This document shows, one piece after another, positions 1 through 7,884 of a DNA stretch of 7,928 bases. The notes beneath the pieces are model-generated. The model did not search any database. It was not told where the DNA came from and saw only the letters and a program-made list of their open reading frames with translations. The position numbers and the translations under genes were made by a program. Source of the stretch: Rikenella microfusus (lineage in GTDB: Bacteria > Bacteroidota > Bacteroidia > Bacteroidales > SZUA-534); NCBI GenBank assembly GCA_020719105.1, contig DYQV01000112.1, positions 1 through 7,928 on the forward strand, in the 5' to 3' direction. Numbering within the stretch: the stretch's first letter is position 1; each line of letters starts with the position of its first letter.

Positions 1-61
1 TATTGCAATGATACAAATTAATACCGTCATATCATAATTAACTTAACACTAGTTAACTTTT

Positions 62-1537
62 TCAATTAAGGAGCACTCGCATAGTAAATTGATGGGTATT
101 ATTCCGCAATTGCAACTGATAAATGCCTTTAGTTAACGTAAAAGGAACGGAAAACATGTATTCCTGATTTTTTATAAATGGTTCTGTGTGAGGAATTTTA
201 TAAACACATCTTCCTAAAACATCATACCATTCTAAAGAATAGACTCCACCGGATGGAATTATTACTGAAAAACTATTCTTCGTGGGGTTTGGAAAAATAG
301 CTAGTTTTTCAGTAGTGGAATTTGATATTTGTTGCGTACCATTATCAGAAAAGAAGTTTATCAGCATATCGTCAAGCAAAGCCCGCCAATTTCCCCAGGA
401 GTGGCCTTCATTAACTTTGGTAATTTTATATTCATATCCTTTGTTTTCTAATATAGTAACCATCTTATTGGCTTTATCCTCTGTATCATAAATTACTCCG
501 GTAGTGATGTAGGTCTTGAGTGGAAGTAAATCGCTCGTTTGATAGGCAGAAAAGGTTTCATCAAAAAATGCCGGTGATTGAGGGGCAATTAAGTGAAATA
601 CATCGGAGCGCTTTACTCCAAAATAGGAAGCATTATTTCCACCATACGATGTTCCAAGAATCCCGCGGGCATCTGCCGTTGGGTTGGTTTTGTAGTTGGC
701 ATCAATTAACGGCACTAATTCATCGGCTACAAAATTGGCAAAACTGCTATTTCCGGTATATTCAACCGCACGACGATTTTGTGAAAGGTTGTCCGGATTT
801 CTTGGATCAATGAATACGACTATAATTGGCTTTATGTATTCTAAATGAATCAGGTTATCGAGCACAATAACCATGCTTCCCATTTGGTTATTGGCGTATT
901 CGTGTCCATCGGTAACATACATTACCGGCAGACTAAATAAATTGTCATATCCAAAAGGGATATAAACCTTATATTGTACATCATATCCCAAATTGGAACT
1001 TTTAATGCGAATATCATTTGAAAGCAATCCGCGGTTGACTCCAGCTCCCAAAGTTATATACGGAGAAGGTTCCCAACCGGGCATCCGTAATTCAGAATTA
1101 TTGCCAAAGCCACTCATTTGGAGGTGTGGATTGTCTGGATCCATGATCCAATTATTTCCGTTCAGAATGAGTTTATAATCAAGACGTGCATCGATTGGAT
1201 ATTCCTTTTCGAGTAACCATATATTGCTGAGGTTTTGTTTTATGGCATCATAACTTTCACTGGAGCTGCCCCAGCCATTCATATCTCCGGCATAATAAAC
1301 TTTTGATGCAGTTCCTTTATAGATAAAGGCTACGTTTTTATCCCAACGAAAGGGAATTTGGTCGTTGGTTTTTAGCCAGTTCCACAATTTGGTAATAGCC
1401 GCATCCCGTTGTGTATTATCGGTAATTTTTGTAATAGAATCAAGGTTATGGATGAAGCTTTGGTATGAATTGAATGGCTGCGCTGAAGCAGTTAGAAAGA
1501 GTGCAATGGTAAGAATAAGTAAGAATGATTTTTTCAT
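62..1537 (-). CDS. Secreted esterase with N-terminal E-set/CBM48-like domain and T9SS type A sorting domain
   Basis: This 491-residue protein is probably an exported alpha/beta-hydrolase esterase of the enterochelin esterase/esterase D type. Residues 1-19 are a signal peptide (two lysines, a hydrophobic core, then ASA before Gln20). Residues about 69-137 resemble the E-set/CBM48 fold of glycogen-binding proteins, with VYYAGDMNGW at 80-89 and a KLILNGNNW...DPDNP stretch at 122-137. The hydrolase domain covers about 181-397. Its nucleophile elbow is GTSYGG with Ser297, the likely catalytic His379 lies in GHSWGNWR, and Asp351 or Asp354 may be the acid. Residues 411-491 form a Por secretion tail beginning KLAIFPNPT and ending in short beta strands, so the protein should leave the cell or be surface-anchored through T9SS. 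The frame is open up to base 1594, but I choose the ATG at 1537 because it begins a clean signal peptide, whereas the extra 19 codons run through a terminator-like hairpin. The substrate is unknown: an acetyl or feruloyl ester on a glycan is plausible, a siderophore less so. Confidence 0.88.
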   Translation of the reverse strand: MKKSFLLILTIALFLTASAQPFNSYQSFIHNLDSITKITDNTQRDAAITKLWNWLKTNDQIPFRWDKNVAFIYKGTASKVYYAGDMNGWGSSSESYDAIKQNLSNIWLLEKEYPIDARLDYKLILNGNNWIMDPDNPHLQMSGFGNNSELRMPGWEPSPYITLGAGVNRGLLSNDIRIKSSNLGYDVQYKVYIPFGYDNLFSLPVMYVTDGHEYANNQMGSMVIVLDNLIHLEYIKPIIVVFIDPRNPDNLSQNRRAVEYTGNSSFANFVADELVPLIDANYKTNPTADARGILGTSYGGNNASYFGVKRSDVFHLIAPQSPAFFDETFSAYQTSDLLPLKTYITTGVIYDTEDKANKMVTILENKGYEYKITKVNEGHSWGNWRALLDDMLINFFSDNGTQQISNSTTEKLAIFPNPTKNSFSVIIPSGGVYSLEWYDVLGRCVYKIPHTEPFIKNQEYMFSVPFTLTKGIYQLQLRNNTHQFTMRVLLN

Positions 1538-1554
1538 TTTATCCGATTTAAAAG

Positions 1555-1585
1555 ATTGGGCTAATCTAATATAAATTAGCCCAAT
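1555..1585 (-). terminator. Perfect 11-bp hairpin, probable terminator after the epimerase gene
   Basis: Arms ATTGGGCTAAT (1555-1565) and ATTAGCCCAAT (1575-1585) are exact reverse complements around a 9-base loop. Read on the minus strand, the stem starts 32 bases after the TAG stop of the epimerase gene and is followed by CTTTTAAAT, a short T tract. This fits a weak Rho-independent terminator between the epimerase and esterase genes. It could instead be an attenuator or a transcript-stabilising stem in a joint mRNA, because the T tract is short. Confidence 0.6.
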
Positions 1586-1617
1586 AAACAGCATTGAGTT
1601 AATTGAATGTAAAATTT

Positions 1618-2496
1618 CTATTCATTAATTTCAATGGAATATTGCGCAGAATGTTGCTTCCCGGGTTGCAATTTTATGATTCCCTCCTTATTTTTAAAAT
1701 GGCCATCGGAGTTAACTGAGTCAGAAATACCTTGCCATGGTTCAATGCAGATAAATGGGGCATTGGGTTTTGTCCATACCCCTAAAAAAATAAAATCGCT
1801 AAAACGCACAGTAATGTATTGATCCGAAATATGGCTGCGTAACCGTACTTTTCGAGATTTAAGTTTCTTAAAAATCAATGCGTCTTTCTCGAAAAGACCA
1901 TAATTTAAAGGGAGTACATCCGTATTATCGAGCACCAAATAGGTTTTATCGGTAACCAATCCGCCTTCAGCAAGCCTATTGCAGGATGCTTTTTCAAAGG
2001 ATTCAAATTCCAAATAATAATCACTAAACGATTCACCTTTGTTAATCGGGCAATTAAATGCCGGATGACCTCCTAAAGCAAAATACATTTCTTTAGTGTC
2101 GAGGTTGGTTATTTTATGCAAAATGTTTATTCGATTGCCAATCAATTGAAAGGTTATTACAAATTCAAATAGAAATGGATACATGGAAAGCGTTTCTGGC
2201 GAAGCCACCAATTTAAATACCAATCGGTCAGTTTCCTTAAAAATAAGCTCTATATTTTGATTGTATCGGATAAATCCGTGTTTTGGCATGGAGTAGGCAT
2301 TGCCATCGTAAGTATATTGGTTTCCTTTCAAGCTTCCAATAATTGGAAATAAAATAGGTGCATGACTAGCCCAATACTCAGGATTGGCATTCCATATATA
2401 TTCTTTGTCTGATTTAATTGATTTAATACTGCAAATTTCGGCTCCCGTTTGGTCAACACTTAACTTTAGTGCTGAATTTGAAATGGTATGTATCAT
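1618..2496 (-). CDS. Aldose 1-epimerase family protein (LacX-like mutarotase)
   Basis: The 292-residue product matches the length and layout of the LacX-like branch of aldose 1-epimerases, cytosolic beta-sandwich enzymes that interconvert alpha and beta anomers of sugars or bind related hexose phosphates. Visible family landmarks are GAEICSIKS near residue 18, ILFPIIGSLKG at 48-58, MPKHGFIR at 70-77 with His73, the ALGGHPAFNCP block at 140-150 with His144, and ICIEPWQGISD at 249-259 with Glu252. His73 and His144 correspond to the sugar-positioning and acid histidines and Glu252 to the catalytic base of galactose mutarotase. There is no signal peptide. The ATG at 2496 is the first possible in-frame ATG, since tandem TGA codons lie in frame about 20 bases upstream. 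A promoter -7 element sits just before it and a hairpin follows its stop, so it may be a single-gene transcript. The substrate cannot be told from sequence; a glucose-6-phosphate 1-epimerase-like role is also possible. Confidence 0.9.
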   Translation of the reverse strand: MIHTISNSALKLSVDQTGAEICSIKSIKSDKEYIWNANPEYWASHAPILFPIIGSLKGNQYTYDGNAYSMPKHGFIRYNQNIELIFKETDRLVFKLVASPETLSMYPFLFEFVITFQLIGNRINILHKITNLDTKEMYFALGGHPAFNCPINKGESFSDYYLEFESFEKASCNRLAEGGLVTDKTYLVLDNTDVLPLNYGLFEKDALIFKKLKSRKVRLRSHISDQYITVRFSDFIFLGVWTKPNAPFICIEPWQGISDSVNSDGHFKNKEGIIKLQPGKQHSAQYSIEINE

Positions 2497-2515
2497 ACTT
2501 GATGTTATTGTTCAT

Positions 2516-2523
2516 CAAAAGTA
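2516..2523 (-). promoter_or_regulatory. Bacteroidota-type -7 element before the epimerase gene
   Basis: The minus strand reads TACTTTTG, an exact match to the Bacteroidota sigma consensus TAnnTTTG, ending 19 bases before the ATG. A transcript starting a few bases after it would have a leader of only about 10-15 bases. I see no clear TTTG/TTG -33 box at the expected distance upstream, so this is a one-box match in AT-rich DNA. Confidence 0.4.
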
Positions 2524-2672
2524 GCATTATTCATTATATGGAATTATAATAAGGTCCGTTTTTTTTTGCTGTAAACTATGTCATCCTATACTTTATGATT
2601 ATCGTATTCTGAACTTATAAAAAAAGGAGGCTCTGATATTAACATTTGTTGTTCTTGATGAATATTTGGGTA

Positions 2673-5045
2673 TCATTCAACCACTTCAAAAGCAACCACC
2701 TGAATCTCTCCGAATTCGTCCACCAGGGTAAGTGAATGTTGACCAGACCTACAAAACAGCTCCTTTTTATGAATTCCTGTGGTGGTTCCAATAAACTCAT
2801 GGTCTAAATGCCAATGTACCTTTGCTCCCGGAATGCGGTGGGCTACTTCAAAAACGGTGAGCTGTTGTTGCTGGTTAAACCCTATGGGTAAAAATAATTT
2901 AGCCTTATTCTTAGGATAAATAACCTCCATATTTTCACTCCCATTATTCAGGCAATCGGCATGAAACGGAGGAAGTGACTGGTAAAATGGATCGTTGTAT
3001 TTGTAGTACCACTCCATCACCGGAGGAAGTACAAACCAACTTTTTGTAACCATTTCACTTATTGGATAGCAATCGGAGGTAACCCGATACTTTTCATCAT
3101 CTGTTAGATGGATTAATTTATGATAGGGGCAACGACCCGTTTTTATACCCGATTGAGAAACATAAATTGAATCGGTTTCGGTACAAAGCTCCGATGCCTT
3201 GTATCCGCTTTTTGCGCAAACGTTGATTTTTACCAAATCGTCGTAAGGAGTCTCAAACCAAGGAGCGTTTGGCAATTCTTTAAAAATATCGAACATTACC
3301 GGGGCGGCTGTACTTGCACCGGTTAATCCGGAACGGCCCTCACCATCAGCATTTCCAATCCAAACAGCTACCACGTAATCCGAGGTAATTCCAACTGCCC
3401 AGGCATCGCGATTGCCAAAACTGGTTCCTGTTTTCCAGGCAATTTTTTTTGAAGAGGTAAATAGTTGCCAGTTGGCATTCTCTATTGGACGGTGCATTTC
3501 GGTAAGGGCATTAAAAGTAACCCAAATAGCCCCAGCGCCCAATGGATCTGTATCTTGCCAATGATCCGTTGTATTATGCTTTGCCAAAATATAAGCAGGT
3601 TTGTGGTAATCGGCCGGATTATACCGGGAATTATTTATTGAATAATGATTCAGAACCCTTGCCAAAGTTGCATAGGTGCCCGCCAATTCCCAAAGAGTAA
3701 TTTCAGCTCCTCCCAAAATAAGGGAAAGGCCATAGTGGTCAGCCGAATAGGTTAAGGTTGAAATGTTTAGGTCTTTCAACTGATGATAAAATCGCTCTAC
3801 TCCATATTCCTGTAACATCCGAACGGCAGGGATATTCAACGAACGGGACAAGGCATTATTTGCGTGTACCGCTCCATCATATTCTTTGTCGAAATTACGG
3901 GGAGCAAAACCTGCAATGTGCGTTGGAATATCGGCAATTAAAGTTCCGGGAAGCAAAAGCCCTTCTTTTTGCATCAAAGCATACAACAAGGGTTTTAAGG
4001 TACTTCCGGTGCTGCGGGGTGCTGTAATGATATCAACCTGCTGACCCGATTGCTGCACTCCGGTTTGGGTATTTCCCACATACGCCAGTGCATTTCCGGT
4101 TTCAACGTCCAAAACCAAAGCGGCTGCATTTAATACCCCGTTTTCCGAAAGCACTTGATAATGTTTTTCAATGATGCGGTTTACCTGATCTTGTATTTTT
4201 GTATCAACGGTTGTGGTAATTCTTTGCCCCGATAAGCCATCCGATATTGCCCGTGTTAACAGATGTGAAGCAAGTTGCGGCAGTGGGCGTGGTCTTTCGG
4301 GCAACGGTTCCAGTTTAGCCAATTCACAGGCGGTGGCATCAAGTATCTTATTTTTATAAAGTTTGTCCAACAATCGGTTCCTCTTTTTCAACAAAAGTTC
4401 CTGATTTTTCCCCGGATAAATCAATGATGGGGCATTCGGTAGAACAGCTAAGGTGGCCGACTCTCCCCATGAAAGAGCATCGGCAGGCCGGCTGTAATAT
4501 CGCCAGGCAGCGGCATCCAACCCTACTACGTTGCTGCCAAAAGGAGCATGAGATGCATATAGGGCAAGAATTTCCGATTTTGAATACCCCGCTTCTAATC
4601 GCAAAGCGAGAAAGAATTCAATGAACTTTTGCCCTATATTCCGTGGCTTTCCTTTACGGGAAAGCCGGATGACCTGAGCATTTATAGTGCTTCCGCCACT
4701 TACATTTTTGCCAGCCTTAATGTTTTGCTTTAACGCCCTAAAGATGGAAACCGGATTGACTCCCGGATGGTACTGAAAATACTGGTCCTCGAAATATGCA
4801 ATGCATTGTTTGAATTTTTCGGGAACGGTATCCATTTCCGGGAATCGCCATTGGCCATCGGTAGCAATTTGGGCAGCCAACAGTTTTCCACGGTTATCGT
4901 TTATTACGGTGCAAGTGGGATTGTTGAAAAGGGGTTTGGGTAATGCAAAAATAAAAACTAGAATAGTGGAAAGGCTGAGTAAATAAACCAGCTTTAAAGG
5001 TAAAGAATCCTTAATTACTTTGATATGTTGTTGTATTTTACTCAA
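2673..5045 (-). CDS. pbpC: Penicillin-binding protein 1C (bifunctional transglycosylase/transpeptidase)
   Basis: This 790-residue class A penicillin-binding protein polymerises glycan strands from lipid II and has a cross-linking domain. It is anchored in the inner membrane by a single segment at about residues 16-36, with the rest periplasmic. The GT51 transglycosylase (about 60-225) shows EDQYFQYHPG with catalytic Glu86, GGSTINAQVIRLS at 117-129, and the second conserved acid Glu143 in KFIEFFLALRLE. The transpeptidase (about 305-560) has SxxK as Ser348-Thr-Leu-Lys351, SxN as Ser402-Leu-Asn404, and KTGTS at 538-542, so all active-site motifs are intact. Residues about 703-788 match the BiPBP_C domain that separates PBP1C from PBP1A/1B. 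A cysteine-bearing connector (Cys610, Cys621, Cys639) precedes it. The start is TTG: a TAA stop lies immediately upstream in frame, and the first internal Met is at residue 71, inside the GT51 domain. The alpha-2-macroglobulin gene that often accompanies pbpC is not next to it here. In E. coli, PBP1C is non-essential and its transpeptidase binds few beta-lactams. Confidence 0.94.
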   Translation of the reverse strand: MSKIQQHIKVIKDSLPLKLVYLLSLSTILVFIFALPKPLFNNPTCTVINDNRGKLLAAQIATDGQWRFPEMDTVPEKFKQCIAYFEDQYFQYHPGVNPVSIFRALKQNIKAGKNVSGGSTINAQVIRLSRKGKPRNIGQKFIEFFLALRLEAGYSKSEILALYASHAPFGSNVVGLDAAAWRYYSRPADALSWGESATLAVLPNAPSLIYPGKNQELLLKKRNRLLDKLYKNKILDATACELAKLEPLPERPRPLPQLASHLLTRAISDGLSGQRITTTVDTKIQDQVNRIIEKHYQVLSENGVLNAAALVLDVETGNALAYVGNTQTGVQQSGQQVDIITAPRSTGSTLKPLLYALMQKEGLLLPGTLIADIPTHIAGFAPRNFDKEYDGAVHANNALSRSLNIPAVRMLQEYGVERFYHQLKDLNISTLTYSADHYGLSLILGGAEITLWELAGTYATLARVLNHYSINNSRYNPADYHKPAYILAKHNTTDHWQDTDPLGAGAIWVTFNALTEMHRPIENANWQLFTSSKKIAWKTGTSFGNRDAWAVGITSDYVVAVWIGNADGEGRSGLTGASTAAPVMFDIFKELPNAPWFETPYDDLVKINVCAKSGYKASELCTETDSIYVSQSGIKTGRCPYHKLIHLTDDEKYRVTSDCYPISEMVTKSWFVLPPVMEWYYKYNDPFYQSLPPFHADCLNNGSENMEVIYPKNKAKLFLPIGFNQQQQLTVFEVAHRIPGAKVHWHLDHEFIGTTTGIHKKELFCRSGQHSLTLVDEFGEIQVVAFEVVE

Positions 5046-5098
5046 TTATTTGTGCAATTCAGCTTAAGAGTACTGTTTTTTATACCACATGGTTGCAT
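5042..5098 (-). other. Possible 18-codon leader reading frame overlapping the pbpC start
   Basis: An ATG at 5098 opens a frame of 18 codons (MQPCGIKNSTLKLNCTNN) whose TGA stop overlaps the TTG start of pbpC in the sequence TTGA. Such overlaps can couple translation, which would help initiation at a TTG codon lacking a Shine-Dalgarno sequence. However, no clear ribosome binding site precedes this ATG, the peptide matches nothing I recognise, and short frames like this are common by chance. Confidence 0.15.
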
Positions 5099-5250
5099 AG
5101 GTTACATTTTTCTATTCCTTATTTTATTTTTAGTTATCGTGATAAAACAGATTTCAGGATTAGCCATATAATCATCAATACATTTTATGAAGTGATTTTC
5201 GATTTGATTGTATTGTGGTTGGTCGCATCTAATAAACATAAAATGAATAA

Positions 5251-7755
5251 TCACTTGATCTTAAAAGGTTTCACTTTCCATATCTTTTCACAATAATCCT
5301 GAATTGACCGGTCGGATGAGAATTTTCCCATCCGGGCGACATTCAGTATTGCTTTCCGGTTCCATTCAGCAGGATTTTTCCAAGTATTTGCCACTAAATC
5401 CTGACAGGCAACATACAATGAATAATCTGCAAAAAGCATATACGGATCGTGCCACAACAAATTATCGGTAATAGGCTTAAAAAGGTCGCAATCGCCTTTT
5501 GAAAAAAAGCCGGAATTAATCATGTTTATCACTTCGCGCAACTCGTCGTTATGATCGTAAATAAAGTGCGGATTGTATCCGTTGCGTTTGCTTTCATCTA
5601 CCTGGGCAGCTGTTAAGCCAAACAGGAAGAAATTATCGTTACCTACTTCTTCCCTTATTTCTACATTTGCCCCATCGAGTGTGCCAATGGTAAGCGCCCC
5701 ATTCATTGAAAACTTCATGTTGCCGGTACCACTGGCCTCTTTGCCCGCTGTCGAAATCTGTTCCGAAAGGTCGGCGGCCGGATAGATATGCTGCGCATTG
5801 GTTACGTTGAAATCAGGAAAGAAAACGACTTTGAGTCGGTCCTTCACATCGGGATCGCTGTTTACCACATCACCTACTGAATTGATAAGCTTGATTATGA
5901 GCTTTGCGGTATGATAGCCCGGTGCAGCTTTACCTCCAAAAATAAAGGTGCGGGGAGCTATATCCAGATTTGGGTTTTGCTTTATGCGCCAATACTGTGT
6001 AATGATATTCAATACATTCAAGTGTTGCCGTTTGTATTCATGAATTCGCTTAACGTGGATATCGAACAGGGAAGCAGGATTAACAACAATACCAGTCCTT
6101 TCTTTTATGAGTGTTGCCAGATGTTTTTTATTCTCCAGTTTAACATTCCGGAATTGTTCCCTGAAAGAGGCATCGTCGGTCAACGGTTCCAGCTTGCGCA
6201 GTTCATCGAGCTCGCCGGGCCACCGATAGCCAATGGTATCGGTAATTAGCTTGCTTAATCCAGGATTACTCAACACCACAAAGCGGCGTGGTGTAACTCC
6301 GTTGGTAACATTATGGAAGCGTTGCGGATACATTTCAACCCAATCGGGTAACACTTGTTGTTTCAGCAGTTCCGTGTGCAATGCAGCCACACCGTTAATA
6401 GCGTTGCTTCCAACACAAGCTAGGTTAGCCATTCGTATGTATTTTCCTCCGGTTTCATCAATTATTGACATTCGGGAAAGTTTCCCCAAATCGCCTGGAA
6501 ATCGCTTGCTTACTTCGTTCATGAATCGGTAATTAATTTCATAGATAATTTCCAGCACTCTTGGTATCAAGTAATCAAAGAGGCCTACCGACCATTTTTC
6601 CAAAGCTTCGGGAAGCAACGTGTGATTGGTATAGTTGAATGTTTTACAAGTTGTATCCCAAGCAGTGTCCCATTCAATTTGGTATTCATCCACCAATATA
6701 CGCATAAGTTCAGCTACGGATACTGAAGGATGTGTATCGTTAAGCTGTATTACCCATCGTTTATGAAATTCCTGTGGTTTACCCTCACATCGTAAATGTA
6801 TCCGCATCATATCCTGCAACGAGCATGAAACAAAAAAGTATTGCTGCTTAAGACGCAATTTTTTCCCTTCCATCATTTCGTCGTTGGGATACAGTACTTT
6901 GCTTATATTTTCGGACTTTACTTTATATTCCACTGCCTTGTAATAATCGCCTTTATTAAATGATGAAAAGTCAAAGGATTCCTCGGCTTCAGATTTCCAA
7001 AGACGAAGAAAATTGCAGGAGTGCACCTGATATCCCATGATAGGAGTGTCGTAAGGTATTCCAGTCACCATATAGGCGGGTTTCCACAGAAAGCATTTTC
7101 GACCCTCTGAATTTGCATAGGATTCGGTATGACCCCCAAAATTGACATTTACCAAAAGCTCAGGCCTGGCGCTCTCCCAAGGATTTCCTTTGCGCAACCA
7201 TTTGTCGGTTTTTTCTACCTGCCAGCCATCACGGATTTCCTGATCGAAAATACCAAACTCATAGCGTATTCCGTAGCCTATGGCGGGGATTTGTTGCGAG
7301 GCCAGCGAATCGATATAACAGGCAGCTAAACGGCCTAAGCCTCCATTGCCAAGGCCTGGTTCTTCTTCCTGCGCCATTATTTCATCAAAATCAAAACCAA
7401 GCTCTTCAACGGCCTGTTTCATTGCATCAAAAATATTCAAGTCAATCAGATTGATACCCAATTGCGGCCCCATGAGAAACTCTGCAGATAAGTAACTCAC
7501 CAGCCTTACATCATTTTCAAACACAGCATTCATTGTTTTGTGTTCCCGCTGCAAGAGCCGGTCACGTACGGTAAATGAAACGGCCATATACAAATCATTC
7601 AATGAAGTGTTCACAATATTTCGGCCCTGTTGGTAAAACAAATGCTCCATTACCGCTTGTTTCAGGGATTCTATGTCCATGCCGGAGCGCACATCAATGT
7701 TGGTTTCAGCAGCATTTTTAGGCGCTTGATTGTTTGTGATAGGTTTTTTTGCCAT
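5251..7755 (-). CDS. glgP: Glycogen/alpha-glucan phosphorylase (GT35)
   Basis: This cytosolic, PLP-dependent enzyme releases glucose 1-phosphate from the non-reducing ends of glycogen or maltodextrins using inorganic phosphate. At 834 residues it has the full family length. Landmarks in order are VRLVSYLSAEFLMG at 83-96; the GLGNGGLGRLAACYIDSLA block at 134-152; YGIRYEFGIFDQ at 161-172; LNDTHPS with His342; NVTNGVTPRR at 482-491; VKRIHEYKRQ with Arg570 and Lys575 of the phosphate-binding region; and the PLP signature EASGTGNMK, where Lys681 should form the Schiff base, followed by GTLDGANVE. The first 30 or so residues are a polar tail with no similarity to the Ser14 phosphorylation region of the animal enzyme, so control by that route is not expected. 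It belongs to the classical branch shared with animals and proteobacteria. The ATG is supported by an AAGGA element at proper spacing. No other glycogen genes are adjacent, so it stands apart from a glg operon as far as this window shows. GlgP and MalP cannot be separated by sequence alone. Confidence 0.97.
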   Translation of the reverse strand: MAKKPITNNQAPKNAAETNIDVRSGMDIESLKQAVMEHLFYQQGRNIVNTSLNDLYMAVSFTVRDRLLQREHKTMNAVFENDVRLVSYLSAEFLMGPQLGINLIDLNIFDAMKQAVEELGFDFDEIMAQEEEPGLGNGGLGRLAACYIDSLASQQIPAIGYGIRYEFGIFDQEIRDGWQVEKTDKWLRKGNPWESARPELLVNVNFGGHTESYANSEGRKCFLWKPAYMVTGIPYDTPIMGYQVHSCNFLRLWKSEAEESFDFSSFNKGDYYKAVEYKVKSENISKVLYPNDEMMEGKKLRLKQQYFFVSCSLQDMMRIHLRCEGKPQEFHKRWVIQLNDTHPSVSVAELMRILVDEYQIEWDTAWDTTCKTFNYTNHTLLPEALEKWSVGLFDYLIPRVLEIIYEINYRFMNEVSKRFPGDLGKLSRMSIIDETGGKYIRMANLACVGSNAINGVAALHTELLKQQVLPDWVEMYPQRFHNVTNGVTPRRFVVLSNPGLSKLITDTIGYRWPGELDELRKLEPLTDDASFREQFRNVKLENKKHLATLIKERTGIVVNPASLFDIHVKRIHEYKRQHLNVLNIITQYWRIKQNPNLDIAPRTFIFGGKAAPGYHTAKLIIKLINSVGDVVNSDPDVKDRLKVVFFPDFNVTNAQHIYPAADLSEQISTAGKEASGTGNMKFSMNGALTIGTLDGANVEIREEVGNDNFFLFGLTAAQVDESKRNGYNPHFIYDHNDELREVINMINSGFFSKGDCDLFKPITDNLLWHDPYMLFADYSLYVACQDLVANTWKNPAEWNRKAILNVARMGKFSSDRSIQDYCEKIWKVKPFKIK

Positions 7756-7761
7756 TGCTAT

Positions 7762-7766
7762 TCCTT
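7762..7766 (-). promoter_or_regulatory. Ribosome binding site of glgP
   Basis: The minus strand reads AAAAAGGAATAGCA before the ATG, placing AAGGA six bases upstream of the start codon. It is the only gene of the four with a recognisable Shine-Dalgarno match, which supports the chosen start and suggests efficient translation. Confidence 0.6.
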
Positions 7767-7801
7767 TTTAAAGTACCCTGTTGGTTTCGAAAACAGAAAG
7801 G

Positions 7802-7809
7802 AAAAGGTA
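7802..7809 (-). promoter_or_regulatory. Tentative -7 element of the glgP promoter
   Basis: The minus strand reads TACCTTTT, one mismatch from the Bacteroidota consensus TAnnTTTG, preceded by an A/T run. It ends 46 bases before the glgP ATG, a sensible leader length. No clear -33 TTTG is visible at 17-23 bases further upstream, so the assignment is uncertain. Confidence 0.35.
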
Positions 7810-7884
7810 CGAAAAAAATTTCTCTTTAATGGAATGAACATTTTCTATTTTCTATGGGGAACTTAGGGCAATTAAATTTAACCC

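Noticed and set aside
43..56. TTAAC/GTTAA inverted repeat after the esterase stop as a terminator
   Set aside because: The arms are only 5 bp and AT-rich, with no T tract on the minus-strand exit side.
2551..2571. Nine-base T run on the plus strand as a terminator
   Set aside because: No plus-strand gene lies upstream and no stem precedes it.
2615..2631. T run on the minus strand after the pbpC stop as a terminator
   Set aside because: No stable stem precedes it; GAG and CTC flank a single base and cannot form a hairpin.
2621..2660. Strong Shine-Dalgarno-like AAAAAGGAGG on the plus strand with an ATG downstream at 2658
   Set aside because: The ATG is 27 bases away, far too distant, and the frame is only about 25 codons, ending antisense inside pbpC.
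3758..4027. Plus-strand 89-codon frame inside pbpC
   Set aside because: It lies antisense to the conserved transpeptidase coding region and has no family features; it is a shadow frame.
5181..5245. CATTTTATG and CATAAAATG as 9-bp inverted arms downstream of glgP
   Set aside because: Arms are AT-rich and separated by 47 bases, so chance is likely and no clear terminator structure results.
5093..5296. Plus-strand 67-codon frame in the glgP-pbpC gap
   Set aside because: It starts with TTG, has no ribosome binding site, runs antisense into the 3' end of glgP and has the low-complexity, aromatic-rich composition of translated AT-rich DNA.
5911..6532. Two plus-strand frames of 112 and 99 codons inside glgP
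   Set aside because: They are antisense to conserved phosphorylase sequence and show no recognisable domain or ribosome binding site.
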